From: Neptunicoccus cionae
Lineage (GTDB): Bacteria; Pseudomonadota; Alphaproteobacteria; Rhodobacterales; Rhodobacteraceae
Direction: 5' to 3'
Assembly (NCBI RefSeq): GCF_014643735.1
Contig: NZ_BMKA01000003.1
Coordinates: 310,001-374,000, forward strand
DNA: 64,000 bases
The first letter of the stretch is position 1. Each line of letters begins with the position of its first letter. A program made the translations under genes and the position numbers. Under the pieces are notes generated by a model. It had not been told where the DNA came from and made no database searches. It saw only the letters and a list, made by a program, of their open reading frames with translations. Shown here one piece after another: positions 8,697 to 16,788 of the stretch.

Positions 8697-8933
8697 TCAA
8701 ACCTGCTGCGTCACATCCAGAAGCACCAGTATCCCGCGCGTCAGAACAAACCCGACCACGCCGTAAACCGCCAACCAGATCCGCCGCTCCAACCGTTCCA
8801 ACGCGCTCTCGATCATCTCAAGCCGCCGCTCCAGCGCGATCCAGCGTTCATCCGTCACCTGCCGGTGGGTTTCCAGTTTCGCAGCCGCCTCGAATGGCTC
8901 ATACAAATATCGCGACCCGACGCCTCTACTCAT
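8697..8933 (-). CDS. GTA g3.5, small membrane-anchored or coiled-coil protein
   Basis: 78 aa. The start was set at the ATG at 8933 because it overlaps the portal gene's stop codon by 8 bases, like other joints in this operon; a longer frame to 9002 lies entirely within the portal gene. The protein has a helical charged stretch (ETHRQVTDERWIALERRLEM, about residues 19-38) and a C-terminal hydrophobic segment (WLAVYGVVGFVLTRGILVLL) that looks like one membrane span. A gene of this type is present between g3 and g4 in GTA clusters; its role is unknown. Confidence 0.85.
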   Translation of the reverse strand: MSRGVGSRYLYEPFEAAAKLETHRQVTDERWIALERRLEMIESALERLERRIWLAVYGVVGFVLTRGILVLLDVTQQV

Positions 8934-10104
8934 CCGGTTCAGCGGACAAGCCCAACAGCCTACGCTTCTCCCGATCTGATAGGAAATCCGCCTCGGCCAC
9001 ACGCCGCCACTGCGCCTCTCGCTCTATCGCCAGCGCCGGAATTCCGTCCATATCTGCCAAAAACTGCACTGCTTCGCCGTAAAACGCTGGCAACCACGCC
9101 GACAAAGCCGCTGCCAGCTTCTTGACCAGCGGCAAAACCGTCAGCCGGTAAAACGCACGGTTCGCTTCGGCATAATTCGCATAGGTCGCATCGCCAGGCA
9201 GCCCCAACAGCATCGGCGGCACACCAAAGGCCAAAGCCACCTCGCGCGCTGCACTTTCCTTGGTTTTCTGAAACTCCATATCTGACGGCGAGAACCCCAT
9301 CGGCTTCCAATCCAGACCGCCCTCCAGCAACATGGGCCGCCCCGCATTACGCGCGCCCTGATGGTTAGCCTCGATCTCCTCCACCAGCCGGTCATACTGA
9401 TCCGCCTGCAAACTGCCCTGACCGTCCACCCCGCGATACACAATCGCACCGCTGGGCCGCGCCGCATTATCCAGCAGCGCCTTGGACCACCGGCACGCCG
9501 CGTTATGCACATCAAGCGCAGTCGCAGCCGCCTGTATCGGGGACAAACCGTAATGGTCATCCAGCGGGTGAAATGCCCGCACATGGCAGACCGGCGGCAC
9601 ATCCGCCCCCATATCAAACCGCACCTTGCGCGACCCCACCGCATATTCATACGCATCCGGCCAGCCATCAGCGCCCGGAACCACCTTCATCCGGTCCGAG
9701 CGCAGCACGTAAATTTCGGCAGGCCCGCCACCGGCACCACTTCCCGCCGCCTCAAGATAGCCGTCACCGGACAACAGAAACTGCCCGTAGAAACTCTCCA
9801 GCAGATCGACTCCCCCCTGAAGCCCGTTAGGCCGCGCCAACAGATCAATCAGCGGGTGCGCCTCAAACCGCGTTTCCCGTCCGCTCACCACAAAGGGCAC
9901 CGCCGCCGCCGCTTCCGCGATCATTTTGACACACCGAAACCCGACCGGATTGGCCAGAAATCCACTGCGCGTCAAACTCCCCACATCCCGCGCCGACCAT
10001 GCAGGCCTCCCCGAACCGTGAAACGCAATCACAGGCCCCGCCGCCGAGGCCTTTTCTTCTGGCGCATCCCTCTGGGACGCACTGCGCAAAAATTGCAGTA
10101 CCAT
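8926..10104 (-). CDS. GTA g3, portal protein (HK97 family)
   Basis: 392 aa. Phage portal protein (TIGR01537), the dodecameric gate through which DNA is packaged and released. Visible motifs: GFLANPVGFRCVKMIAEAAA near residue 50, HPLIDLLARPN near residue 82, SALLDNAARPSG-like KALLDNAARPSGA near residue 208, and FGVPPMLLGLPGDATYANYA near residue 300. Start at ATG 10104. It is preceded by a 47-base gap after the terminase and overlaps g3.5. Confidence 0.95.
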   Translation of the reverse strand: MVLQFLRSASQRDAPEEKASAAGPVIAFHGSGRPAWSARDVGSLTRSGFLANPVGFRCVKMIAEAAAAVPFVVSGRETRFEAHPLIDLLARPNGLQGGVDLLESFYGQFLLSGDGYLEAAGSGAGGGPAEIYVLRSDRMKVVPGADGWPDAYEYAVGSRKVRFDMGADVPPVCHVRAFHPLDDHYGLSPIQAAATALDVHNAACRWSKALLDNAARPSGAIVYRGVDGQGSLQADQYDRLVEEIEANHQGARNAGRPMLLEGGLDWKPMGFSPSDMEFQKTKESAAREVALAFGVPPMLLGLPGDATYANYAEANRAFYRLTVLPLVKKLAAALSAWLPAFYGEAVQFLADMDGIPALAIEREAQWRRVAEADFLSDREKRRLLGLSAEPDE

Positions 10105-10151
10105 CTGAATTACTCCTAATTTATATTTGAAACAGTGCGTTACAAACCGTC

Positions 10152-11489
10152 TTACAAGCGGCGTATCTGCGGTCTTTTAAATTGCGCCGCCGGATCAATC
10201 ATCAAATCCGTCAGGGCCCAAACCAATGCATCAACCCGATCCGGGGATCCTTTGCCCTCAAATCCCAGCAACGTCATATCCCCCATCTGTGCCTCTAGCG
10301 CCTGCAAACCCGGCGCGTGAAATACGCGCCCCTGCTCGTAAAGTGCTGCCACAGGTTCCGCCCTGACAGACTTTCCGCGGGTCGCATGAACACCGCGATA
10401 GGCCAACAGCGGGTCTTGCTGACGCAAAACACTTTCAACCATATCGCCCCCTTGATTGACCTCAGCCACAACTCGGTCCGCCTGCCAGTTGCGGGCCGCC
10501 TCTACCACGTGGGCCGCCCACTTCGCAGGGCTGGCCCCCCTGATGCTCGCATCTTCCAGAACCCACGCCCGCCAATCCTGCGGCCCTGAACCGATCTTCT
10601 GCATTCCAGCCACAACGATCCCGCAAGCATCCGCCGTAGACTTGCCAGAGGCCGGAGGATCAACCGCAACCACAATTCGGTCCAACTCCGGCACTTCCGC
10701 GCTGCGCAAGGCCTCCAGCCGGTCCATCGGCCACAAAGCGCCTTCCGCATCTTCCAGCATCCGGCCATCCAACTCCTGTTGGCCCAACCGCGTGCCGCTG
10801 TAATCCGTGTAAACCTTTTTCAGAAACCCAGGCGCAAGGTTCGCCCTATTCGCCTCCGTTGGCGCATGGGTGACAACCGTGTCCCCTGCCTTCAGGATTT
10901 CCTTCAGCACCCCGATATTGCGCGGCGTCGTCGTAACCAGCGTGCGGGGTTTATCTCCCAGCCGAAGCGCGAATTGCAGCATATCCCAGCAATCACGTCC
11001 CCGCCGCCATTTGCCTAACTCATCTGCCCAAGCGCAATCGAACTGCGGCCCGCGCAAGGCTTCAGGGCTGCTCGCAGACATTGCCCAAGCCTCCGCCCCA
11101 TTTGGCCAAACCAAAACCCGACGGGAAGCATGCCACTCCGGTTTGCGATCCGGCGGACTACACGCCATGATGCCGCTCTCGCCAAACACCATAACCTCCC
11201 GCACCTGATCCAGTGTCTCCCCAACCAAGGCCACGCGGCGACAGCTTCCCTTATCAAAGGGCTCGGCCCCCTCTACCTGCTGACGCACCCATTCCGCACC
11301 GGCACGGGTCTTGCCCGCACCACGCCCCCCCATGATCACCCAACTGGCCCAATCGCCACCCGGTGCCCTTTGGTGGGGCAAAGCCCAGAATTCAAACAGA
11401 TAGGGCAAAGCCATTAAGGTCTGATCGCTCAAACCTGCTAGGAAGTCCTCAATCTCCGCTTCGCTCGCGGAACCGAGCAAGTCGGTCAA
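10152..11489 (-). CDS. GTA g2, terminase large subunit
   Basis: About 445 aa. Packaging ATPase/nuclease that fills GTA heads. Walker A GGRGAGKT (near residue 54), Walker B in FDCAWADELGKWR, coupling motif LVTTTP, and a C-terminal RNase-H-like nuclease domain with VVAVDPPASGKS and RVDALVWALTDL. The start is uncertain: the frame is open up to 11579 with only TTG initiators, TTG codons at 11489 and 11480 agree best with the N-terminal extent of family members (EAEIEDFLAGLSD before ALPYLFEFWALPHQ), and the first ATG is at 11414, already inside the conserved core. The chosen start overlaps g1 by about 40 bases. Confidence 0.9.
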   Translation of the reverse strand: MTDLLGSASEAEIEDFLAGLSDQTLMALPYLFEFWALPHQRAPGGDWASWVIMGGRGAGKTRAGAEWVRQQVEGAEPFDKGSCRRVALVGETLDQVREVMVFGESGIMACSPPDRKPEWHASRRVLVWPNGAEAWAMSASSPEALRGPQFDCAWADELGKWRRGRDCWDMLQFALRLGDKPRTLVTTTPRNIGVLKEILKAGDTVVTHAPTEANRANLAPGFLKKVYTDYSGTRLGQQELDGRMLEDAEGALWPMDRLEALRSAEVPELDRIVVAVDPPASGKSTADACGIVVAGMQKIGSGPQDWRAWVLEDASIRGASPAKWAAHVVEAARNWQADRVVAEVNQGGDMVESVLRQQDPLLAYRGVHATRGKSVRAEPVAALYEQGRVFHAPGLQALEAQMGDMTLLGFEGKGSPDRVDALVWALTDLMIDPAAQFKRPQIRRL

Positions 11490-11775
11490 GGACTTCCCGT
11501 CTGGCGTCTTCAAGGTTGACGGCGTCTCCTTGGACGACACCGCGGATGGCGCTGCTATGTTTTTCAATGTGGGCCTCAAGCGACGTTACATGCAAAACTG
11601 CGGCGCTGTATTCCCTCACAAGGGTCAACAACTGCGCAGTTGTGATAGGTTCGGCTTTAGGAGTCTTCTCGGACAGATCACGGATAATACGCTGGCGCAA
11701 TTCAGCAACAGCCGCTCGTGCCTCACGCAAAAGCAGCGGCAACGCTTGCACGTCCACTTTCTCAATCTTTGTCAT
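11449..11775 (-). CDS. GTA g1, terminase small subunit-like protein
   Basis: 108 aa. First gene of the cluster. The ATG at 11775 was chosen because the conserved protein starts MTKIEKVDVQALPLLLREAR and a possible AGGA site lies upstream; a longer frame to 11838 would run through an intrinsic terminator. The product is helical and charged throughout, without recognisable catalytic residues. In R. capsulatus the equivalent g1 product acts as the small terminase and does not recognise a specific pac site. Overlaps the large-terminase frame. Confidence 0.85.
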   Translation of the reverse strand: MTKIEKVDVQALPLLLREARAAVAELRQRIIRDLSEKTPKAEPITTAQLLTLVREYSAAVLHVTSLEAHIEKHSSAIRGVVQGDAVNLEDARREVLDRLARFRERSGD

Positions 11776-11817
11776 TTTATAAGAGTTCCTATCGGTGCCA
11801 TCACCGGGACGGTAGAA

Positions 11818-11855
11818 ACAAAAAACGACCCAAGGCAAATGCTGCCAGGGTCGTT
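11818..11855 (-). terminator. Intrinsic terminator immediately upstream of the GTA cluster
   Basis: On the minus strand an interrupted stem (AACGACCC pairing with GGGTCGTT at 11824-11831 and 11848-11855, plus an inner GGCA/TGCC pair) is followed at once by a U-rich run (bases 11818-11825 are nearly all A on the plus strand). It stands 43 bases before the g1 start codon and 142 bases after the mltG stop. It should stop transcripts coming from mltG, or act as an attenuator if the GTA promoter lies upstream of it. Confidence 0.8.
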
Positions 11856-11997
11856 ACCCACTTCTTCCATCTTGTCCAAAGGTATATCGAGGAGCGGTCG
11901 CAAAGTCAATCAAACGCGCAACCCCAACGCAACACCACCCGCGCAACGCGCAAAGCAAGCCCTTGATACGAAACGATTTCTCACAGACCGCAGAGGG

Positions 11998-13164
11998 TCA
12001 GCCGCCGTTGTTCTGGCGCCGTTTCTCAGCTTCGATCTTGCGCCATTTCGCAACATTCGCGTTATGCTCTACCAGTGTTTCCGCAAAAGCGTGCCCGCCT
12101 GTGCCATCCGCCACGAAGAACAGATTGTTGCTCTCGTTGGGATGTAGCGTCGCATGGATCGCATCCCGCCCGGGGTTCCCGATCGGTCCCGGCGGCAAGC
12201 CTTCGATGATATAAGTGTTATACGGCGTCTTCTTGGACAGTTCACTGCGCCGCAAGCCCCGCTCCAAAAACCCTTCACCGTTGGTGATGCCATACTCAAC
12301 GGTCGAATCCATCTGAAGCTTCATGCCCTTGTTCAACCGATTAACAAAAACAGCCGCAACTTCGGCCCGCTCTTCAGCAACGCCGGTTTCCTTTTCGATG
12401 ATCGACGCCAGCGCCAGTGCGGCTTCCGGCGTGTCAAACGGCAGCCCCTCTGCACGGTTTTCCCATTCCTCTGCCAGAATACGCTCCTGAGCGTTGAACA
12501 TCTGTTCAACCACATCTTCCACCAGCGTTCCGCGCCGAACTTCATAGGTATTGGGGGACAACATACCTTCTGGGGGAACATTCTCAAACGTGCCACCAAG
12601 GAAATCAGCTTGCTTCAGGCTCTCGACGATCTGCCAGCTTGTTGTGCCTTCCGCTACAGTAATCCGGTACACAATCGGCGTTTTCGCGTCGACCAGTTTG
12701 GCATATGGCTCCGGCAGTTCCCCACCTTCTTCAAACTCCGCCAGCTCTTCGGTCTTACCCGTGCCAGGCTCGCGCTCGGACAAAGTCATCTTGGCGCCAC
12801 GAATACCGATGCGATAATTGGCCAGGAACCGAAACGATCCCGCCCCGCCCTTGGTGACAATATCCAGAATATCCGCCATTGATGCACGGGCCGGAATCTC
12901 ATAATTTCCAAACTTTAGCTGGCTCGCCTGACCATTGTAATCCGACGCAACCCGCATGATCAGCCCGTAAGACACAGCACCCTGCTCTTCTAGGCTCTTA
13001 GACAAACGGCTAACAGTGCCACCGCGCGGCACTTCAATATAGATAGAGTTCTGCAAAGGTCCGGGACGGGTAAACTCCGCCTTGGCCCAGAAAAACAACC
13101 CGCCGGCAATTACCAGCAGAACAATCAAAAGGTTGACGAAGTTCGCCGCAATATGCCGTGCCAT
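11998..13164 (-). CDS. mltG: Endolytic murein transglycosylase MltG (YceG family)
   Basis: 388 aa. Cleaves nascent peptidoglycan glycan strands at the inner membrane, acting as a terminase for chain elongation. One N-terminal membrane span (FVNLLIVLLVIAGGLFFWA, residues about 9-27), a LysM-like stretch, then the YceG catalytic domain with ALASIIEKETG (catalytic Glu, near residue 256), RLNKGMKLQMDSTVEYG and YNTYIIEGLPPGPIGNPG, all family hallmarks. It lies 75 bases after fabF, with the fabF terminator between them. In Rhodobacterales mltG commonly follows fabF. Confidence 0.95.
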   Translation of the reverse strand: MARHIAANFVNLLIVLLVIAGGLFFWAKAEFTRPGPLQNSIYIEVPRGGTVSRLSKSLEEQGAVSYGLIMRVASDYNGQASQLKFGNYEIPARASMADILDIVTKGGAGSFRFLANYRIGIRGAKMTLSEREPGTGKTEELAEFEEGGELPEPYAKLVDAKTPIVYRITVAEGTTSWQIVESLKQADFLGGTFENVPPEGMLSPNTYEVRRGTLVEDVVEQMFNAQERILAEEWENRAEGLPFDTPEAALALASIIEKETGVAEERAEVAAVFVNRLNKGMKLQMDSTVEYGITNGEGFLERGLRRSELSKKTPYNTYIIEGLPPGPIGNPGRDAIHATLHPNESNNLFFVADGTGGHAFAETLVEHNANVAKWRKIEAEKRRQNNGG

Positions 13165-13227
13165 TTATGCGCTTTCCGCTATGCCGCCAGTGCTCTCACC
13201 GGTGCGGCAGATATCTTACCGAGACCC

Positions 13228-13255
13228 AAAAAGGGGCGCTTAGGAAGCGCGCCCC
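13228..13255 (-). terminator. Intrinsic terminator overlapping the fabF stop codon
   Basis: GC-rich hairpin on the minus strand (GGGGC...GCTT pairing with AAGC...GCCCC, 13233-13255) followed by five U (13228-13232). The fabF stop codon at 13240-13242 lies inside the hairpin, so its 5' arm is formed by the last coding triplets. It would leave mltG dependent on partial read-through or on its own promoter. Confidence 0.65.
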
Positions 13256-14499
13256 ATAATCAGGCAAGCGTTCGTACCACCAAACCCAAAAGAGTTCGAC
13301 AGCGCGACTTCAATCTCCCGCTCACGCGCGGAATTCGGCGCAAGGTCGATTGTGCTATCAATAGCAGGATTATCCAGATTGATCGTCGGCGGTGCAATCT
13401 GGTCGCGCAGCGCGAGAATACAGAAGATCGCTTCAACCGCCCCCGCTGCGCCCAAAAGGTGCCCGATAGAGGATTTGGTCGAGGACATTGTGGCATCCTT
13501 GGCGTGGTCCCCAAGCATACGCTCAACAGCGCCCAGCTCAATCGTATCCGCCATCGTGGATGTGCCATGCGCGTTGATATAGTCAACATCCGCAGGCTCC
13601 AAGCCAGCCCGTTTCAGCGCCGCTTTCATGGCACGGAACCCGCCATCACCATCCTCGGACGGGGCCGTGATGTGATAAGCGTCACCGGACATGCCATAGC
13701 CCAGCACCTCGGCGTAAATTTTCGCACCGCGGGCTTTGGCGTGTTCGTATTCTTCCAGAACAACAATACCCGCACCTTCACCCATCACAAACCCATCGCG
13801 GTCCGCATCGTAAGGACGACTCGCAGATTTCGGATCGTCCCGACGCTTTGTGCTCAGTGCTTTACAAGCGTTAAAACCAGCCATGCCGATCTCACAGATC
13901 GCGCCCTCGGCCCCACCGGCAACCATCACATCCGCATCATCGAGCGCAATAATCCGCGCCGCATCCCCGATTGCATGGGCTCCAGTCGAACAAGCCGTCA
14001 CCACCGAATGGTTCGGCCCCTTAAAGCCGTATTTGATAGAAACCTGACCCGAAACCAGATTGATCAGCGCACCTGGAATAAAGAATGGGGAAACACGACG
14101 CGGCCCCTTTTCCTTCAAAGTGATCGCAGTCTTTGCAATGGAATCAAGCCCGCCGATACCGGAGCCGATCAAAACACCCGTCCGGTGGAAATCTTCTTCG
14201 TCTTTCGGGGTCCAACCACTGTCCTCAACAGCTTGTGTCGCCGCAGCAATGCCATAGAGAATGAAATCATCCACCTTGCGCTGTTCTTTAGGCTCCATCC
14301 AGTCATCAGGATTGAACGTCCCGTCAGACCCGTCCCCGCGCGGAATCTCGCAGGCGTAATTGGTCGCCAAATGATCCGCATCAAACCGCGTAATAGTCCC
14401 CGCCGCGCTGTCACCCGCCAGCAAACGCTTCCATGTTTCTTCGACACCGCATGCAAGCGGCGAAACCATACCCAAACCTGTGACAACAACCCGACGCAT
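13240..14499 (-). CDS. fabF: 3-oxoacyl-[ACP] synthase II
   Basis: 419 aa, full length. Condensing enzyme of type II fatty-acid synthesis: joins malonyl-ACP to acyl-ACP, with elongation of palmitoleoyl to cis-vaccenoyl as its typical special role. The Cys-His-His triad is visible: Cys in VVTACSTGAHAIG (about 170), His in YINAHGTSTM (about 312) and His in SSIGHLLGAAG (about 347); C-terminal SNSFGFGGTNACL is canonical. It follows the HisA-like gene by 111 bases and belongs to the acpP-fabF-mltG neighbourhood. Confidence 0.97.
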   Translation of the reverse strand: MRRVVVTGLGMVSPLACGVEETWKRLLAGDSAAGTITRFDADHLATNYACEIPRGDGSDGTFNPDDWMEPKEQRKVDDFILYGIAAATQAVEDSGWTPKDEEDFHRTGVLIGSGIGGLDSIAKTAITLKEKGPRRVSPFFIPGALINLVSGQVSIKYGFKGPNHSVVTACSTGAHAIGDAARIIALDDADVMVAGGAEGAICEIGMAGFNACKALSTKRRDDPKSASRPYDADRDGFVMGEGAGIVVLEEYEHAKARGAKIYAEVLGYGMSGDAYHITAPSEDGDGGFRAMKAALKRAGLEPADVDYINAHGTSTMADTIELGAVERMLGDHAKDATMSSTKSSIGHLLGAAGAVEAIFCILALRDQIAPPTINLDNPAIDSTIDLAPNSAREREIEVALSNSFGFGGTNACLIMGRAS

Positions 14500-14610
14500 A
14501 CTAGCCCTCGTATCTTGGTTATTTATTTCTCAGCCTCTCTACAGCCTTGCGCCACGCTGGGCAAGTAACTGGCAGGGTCAAATGTCAAAAGCGTTACAGG
14601 CCTCAACGGG

Positions 14611-15354
14611 TCAAACGAAGCTGGCGATCTCCTCCACTTCGGGAACAGCAACCTCAAGCGCCTTGCGCAAATCAACGCTTTTGTTGAACAAGGCCCGACC
14701 GATAATAACACCGTCACAATGCCCCGCATATTTCAGCATGGATACATCATCAAGATTGCGCACCAAGCCGCTTGCAATCACAGGATGCCGTGTGCTTGCC
14801 GCCAGCACCGAGATTTCGGACGCTCCGACCTCTATATCTTCCACATCCGCGTCCACATCCGTAACAAGGAAGCCAGCCAAAGGCGCATCGGCATAGCTGC
14901 GCAAAAAGGGAATCGGCGCGAACATGCTCTCTTCCCGCCAGCCGTCCGTCAGAACCCGACCGCGCCAGCAATCCACCGAAACGACGATCTGGTCTGGAAA
15001 CGCCCGCGCCAGTTGCTGCACCAGCGCCGGCTGTTTGACCGCCGCTGTTCCGATCACAATGCGACCGGCGCCCTTCTCAATCCAGCGCACGGCCGTCTCG
15101 ACACTGCGCATTCCACCAGCCACCTGCACCGGAATACCAACGGTGCGAATGATCTCCTCAACCAGTTCCGCATTCTCGGAACCGCCCTCAATCGCATTGA
15201 AATCCGTCACCTGCATCCAGGACGCACCCGCATCGGCAAACCCCTTCGCCACGCTCAGCGGATCTACATGCCAGATGGCAGCTTCTTCAAGACGGCCCCG
15301 TGTCAGGCTGACACATTTCCCGTCCTTTAATTCAATCGTTGGATAAATGATCAT
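14611..15354 (-). CDS. HisA/HisF-related TIM-barrel protein, altered active site
   Basis: 247 aa. Clear homologue of HisA, the isomerase of histidine synthesis, by overall pattern (LKDGKCVSLTRGR, VPVQVAGGMRS-type PVQVAGGMRSVETA, VVSVDCWRGRV). However several key positions differ: the first catalytic Asp of HisA (in AIDLKDG) is Glu here (TIELKDG), the phosphate-binding DGT-type motif reads VDADVED, and the final GGV-type motif reads ASGLVRN. The second acid (Asp in SVDCWRG) is kept. It lies between acpP and fabF, not with his genes, so I infer a paralogue with a different or uncertain substrate rather than the housekeeping HisA. Confidence 0.75.
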   Translation of the reverse strand: MIIYPTIELKDGKCVSLTRGRLEEAAIWHVDPLSVAKGFADAGASWMQVTDFNAIEGGSENAELVEEIIRTVGIPVQVAGGMRSVETAVRWIEKGAGRIVIGTAAVKQPALVQQLARAFPDQIVVSVDCWRGRVLTDGWREESMFAPIPFLRSYADAPLAGFLVTDVDADVEDIEVGASEISVLAASTRHPVIASGLVRNLDDVSMLKYAGHCDGVIIGRALFNKSVDLRKALEVAVPEVEEIASFV

Positions 15355-15451
15355 GGCACAGCCTCCCCAGGTTCGTGATCTCCAAGAATCATGATACCCT
15401 AATTCAAAGCTATCCCCTAACTCAGCACCGACATTTTAAATCCAAAACGCA

Positions 15452-15479
15452 AAACGCGGCCCCGATTGGGACCGCGTTT
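15452..15479 (-). terminator. Intrinsic terminator after acpP
   Basis: Minus-strand hairpin AAACGCGG / CCGCGTTT with an extra CCC/GGG inner stem and a 4-base loop, about 30 bases after the acpP stop, followed by U-rich sequence. It separates the very highly expressed acpP message from the HisA-like gene 98 bases further on. Confidence 0.75.
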
Positions 15480-15508
15480 CAAAATTCTGTGGGGTAAGAC
15501 TAAAGGTC

Positions 15509-15742
15509 TTAAGAAGCTTCTTTAATGAACTTCACTGCGTCGCCGAAGGACTGGATGGTTTCAGCCGCGTCGTCTGGAATCTCGATGCCGAATTCTTCTT
15601 CGAACGCCATAACCAGTTCAACCGTATCGAGGCTGTCTGCGCCCAGATCGTCGATGAAGGATGCGCCTTCAACAACTTTATCTTCGTCAACGCTCAGGTG
15701 CTCGACAACGATTTTTCTCACGCGATCTGCGATGTCGCTCAT
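15509..15742 (-). CDS. acpP: Acyl carrier protein
   Basis: 77 aa, strongly acidic. Carries growing acyl chains on a 4'-phosphopantetheine attached to Ser in the DSL motif ([13 protein letters not shown], Ser about residue 37). The start was set at the ATG at 15742 ([16 protein letters not shown]), the universal ACP start; an open frame extends to 15802 but adds unrelated residues. Own promoter upstream and terminator downstream suggest a monocistronic transcript. Confidence 0.97.
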   Translation of the reverse strand: MSDIADRVRKIVVEHLSVDEDKVVEGASFIDDLGADSLDTVELVMAFEEEFGIEIPDDAAETIQSFGDAVKFIKEAS

Positions 15743-15858
15743 GTTTTCTATCCTCATATTGCGCGAAAGCTCTGCCTTCGCCTTTGGCCCGCAAGCAGGC
15801 ACCTCAAAAGATGATCACGAAGCCCAAAGGCCCCCGTTCACCGGTTAACTCGTGCCGC

Positions 15859-15886
15859 GCTATACCATAAGTTACCCTGTAGGCAA
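15859..15886 (-). promoter_or_regulatory. Probable sigma-70 promoter of acpP
   Basis: TTGCCT (15881-15886) and TATAGC (15859-15864) on the minus strand, spaced 16 bases, about 120 bases ahead of the acpP start. It lies in a 335-base gap (15743-16077) between acpP and yhhN. Beyond this promoter the gap is AT-rich and holds a loose inverted repeat (CCCGTCT/AGACGGG at 16005-16046) without a U-run; I see no gene in it. Confidence 0.55.
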
Positions 15887-16077
15887 ATGCTTTCCAATAG
15901 CCGCACAAACACACGTCAGATTGGGAAGAAAACCCGATTTTTCCCGATTTCGCAATCCATTAAAGAAACATTTCGCGCGTTTTTCACTGCATCCAATCAA
16001 CCATCCCGTCTGGTTTATACCGTTTTTCCGCAAGGTTTTAGACGGGTTCAGGGAATCAGCGCAGATCGTCATTCCAT

Positions 16078-16779
16078 TCACGCCGCAACCAATCCCGCTA
16101 GCAACAGGGCCTGCGCCAACCAGTAGGCACCCCAAACTGCAAAAGGCGTCAGCCTAAGGATTGGGCTCCCAGCGGGAAGCACAAACAACTCCAGTGACAG
16201 AATAAGGTCCGACAGAACAAACAGGGCCGCACCGCATACCGCCAAGACGAACACACCTGAAAATGGCAGAACCAGCGCCGCGCCGCCCATTGCCATGATG
16301 ACAGGAACATAGGCAACCACAGCCAAACGCATCGTCCCAGCCATCCGGTACAGCACTGCCGCCATCCCTAAACCAAAGACCCCCAGCCCGATTACAATCG
16401 AAAGACGCGATTGCAATGCCAGTCGCGCGATATCACTCTCAGGATGGCCTACAAACGTAGTGATATAAAACAAATGTCCCAGCGCAAAAGCGGCGACCCC
16501 CATCAAGAAGAGCCGCTCGCCATTGCGCGACAAGGCGAAATCGCCCAGCGCACAAAATCCAAGTGCTGCAATCAGGCTCATCTCTGCGCCCGCAATCCAA
16601 CCGGCAAGACCCAGACACGCAACACTCGCCGTCTTAATAACCGAGCGCACCGCACTTTCACCACGATAGCAAAAGCCAACCCAGTATACCGCAGCGCAAA
16701 CACCGCCGAGCGCAAGCAGTGCTTGTGCAATCATCGCTGTCTCAATGCCCAATTCGGCCGACGAAAACGCAATCGGCAT
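16078..16779 (-). CDS. YhhN-family membrane protein (lysoplasmalogenase-like)
   Basis: 233 aa with about eight hydrophobic segments and almost no soluble domain. Family hallmarks of YhhN/TMEM86 are the conserved acidic residues within helices: CALGDFALS and LFVLSDLILSL, plus the AFALGHLFYI segment. Eukaryotic TMEM86B hydrolyses the vinyl-ether bond of lysoplasmalogens; bacterial members are assigned by homology. The ATG at 16779 was preferred over the TTG at 16782. It starts 9 bases after the formate dehydrogenase beta gene, so the two are probably cotranscribed. Confidence 0.85.
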   Translation of the reverse strand: MPIAFSSAELGIETAMIAQALLALGGVCAAVYWVGFCYRGESAVRSVIKTASVACLGLAGWIAGAEMSLIAALGFCALGDFALSRNGERLFLMGVAAFALGHLFYITTFVGHPESDIARLALQSRLSIVIGLGVFGLGMAAVLYRMAGTMRLAVVAYVPVIMAMGGAALVLPFSGVFVLAVCGAALFVLSDLILSLELFVLPAGSPILRLTPFAVWGAYWLAQALLLAGLVAA

Positions 16780-16788
16780 CAAGCCCCG

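Noticed and set aside
1-11775. Prophage interpretation of the left region
   Set aside because: No integrase, repressor, att repeats or replication genes; gene order and short tape measure match RcGTA instead.
13153-14568. 471-aa plus-strand frame opposite fabF
   Set aside because: Antisense shadow of a highly conserved gene with no recognisable domain.
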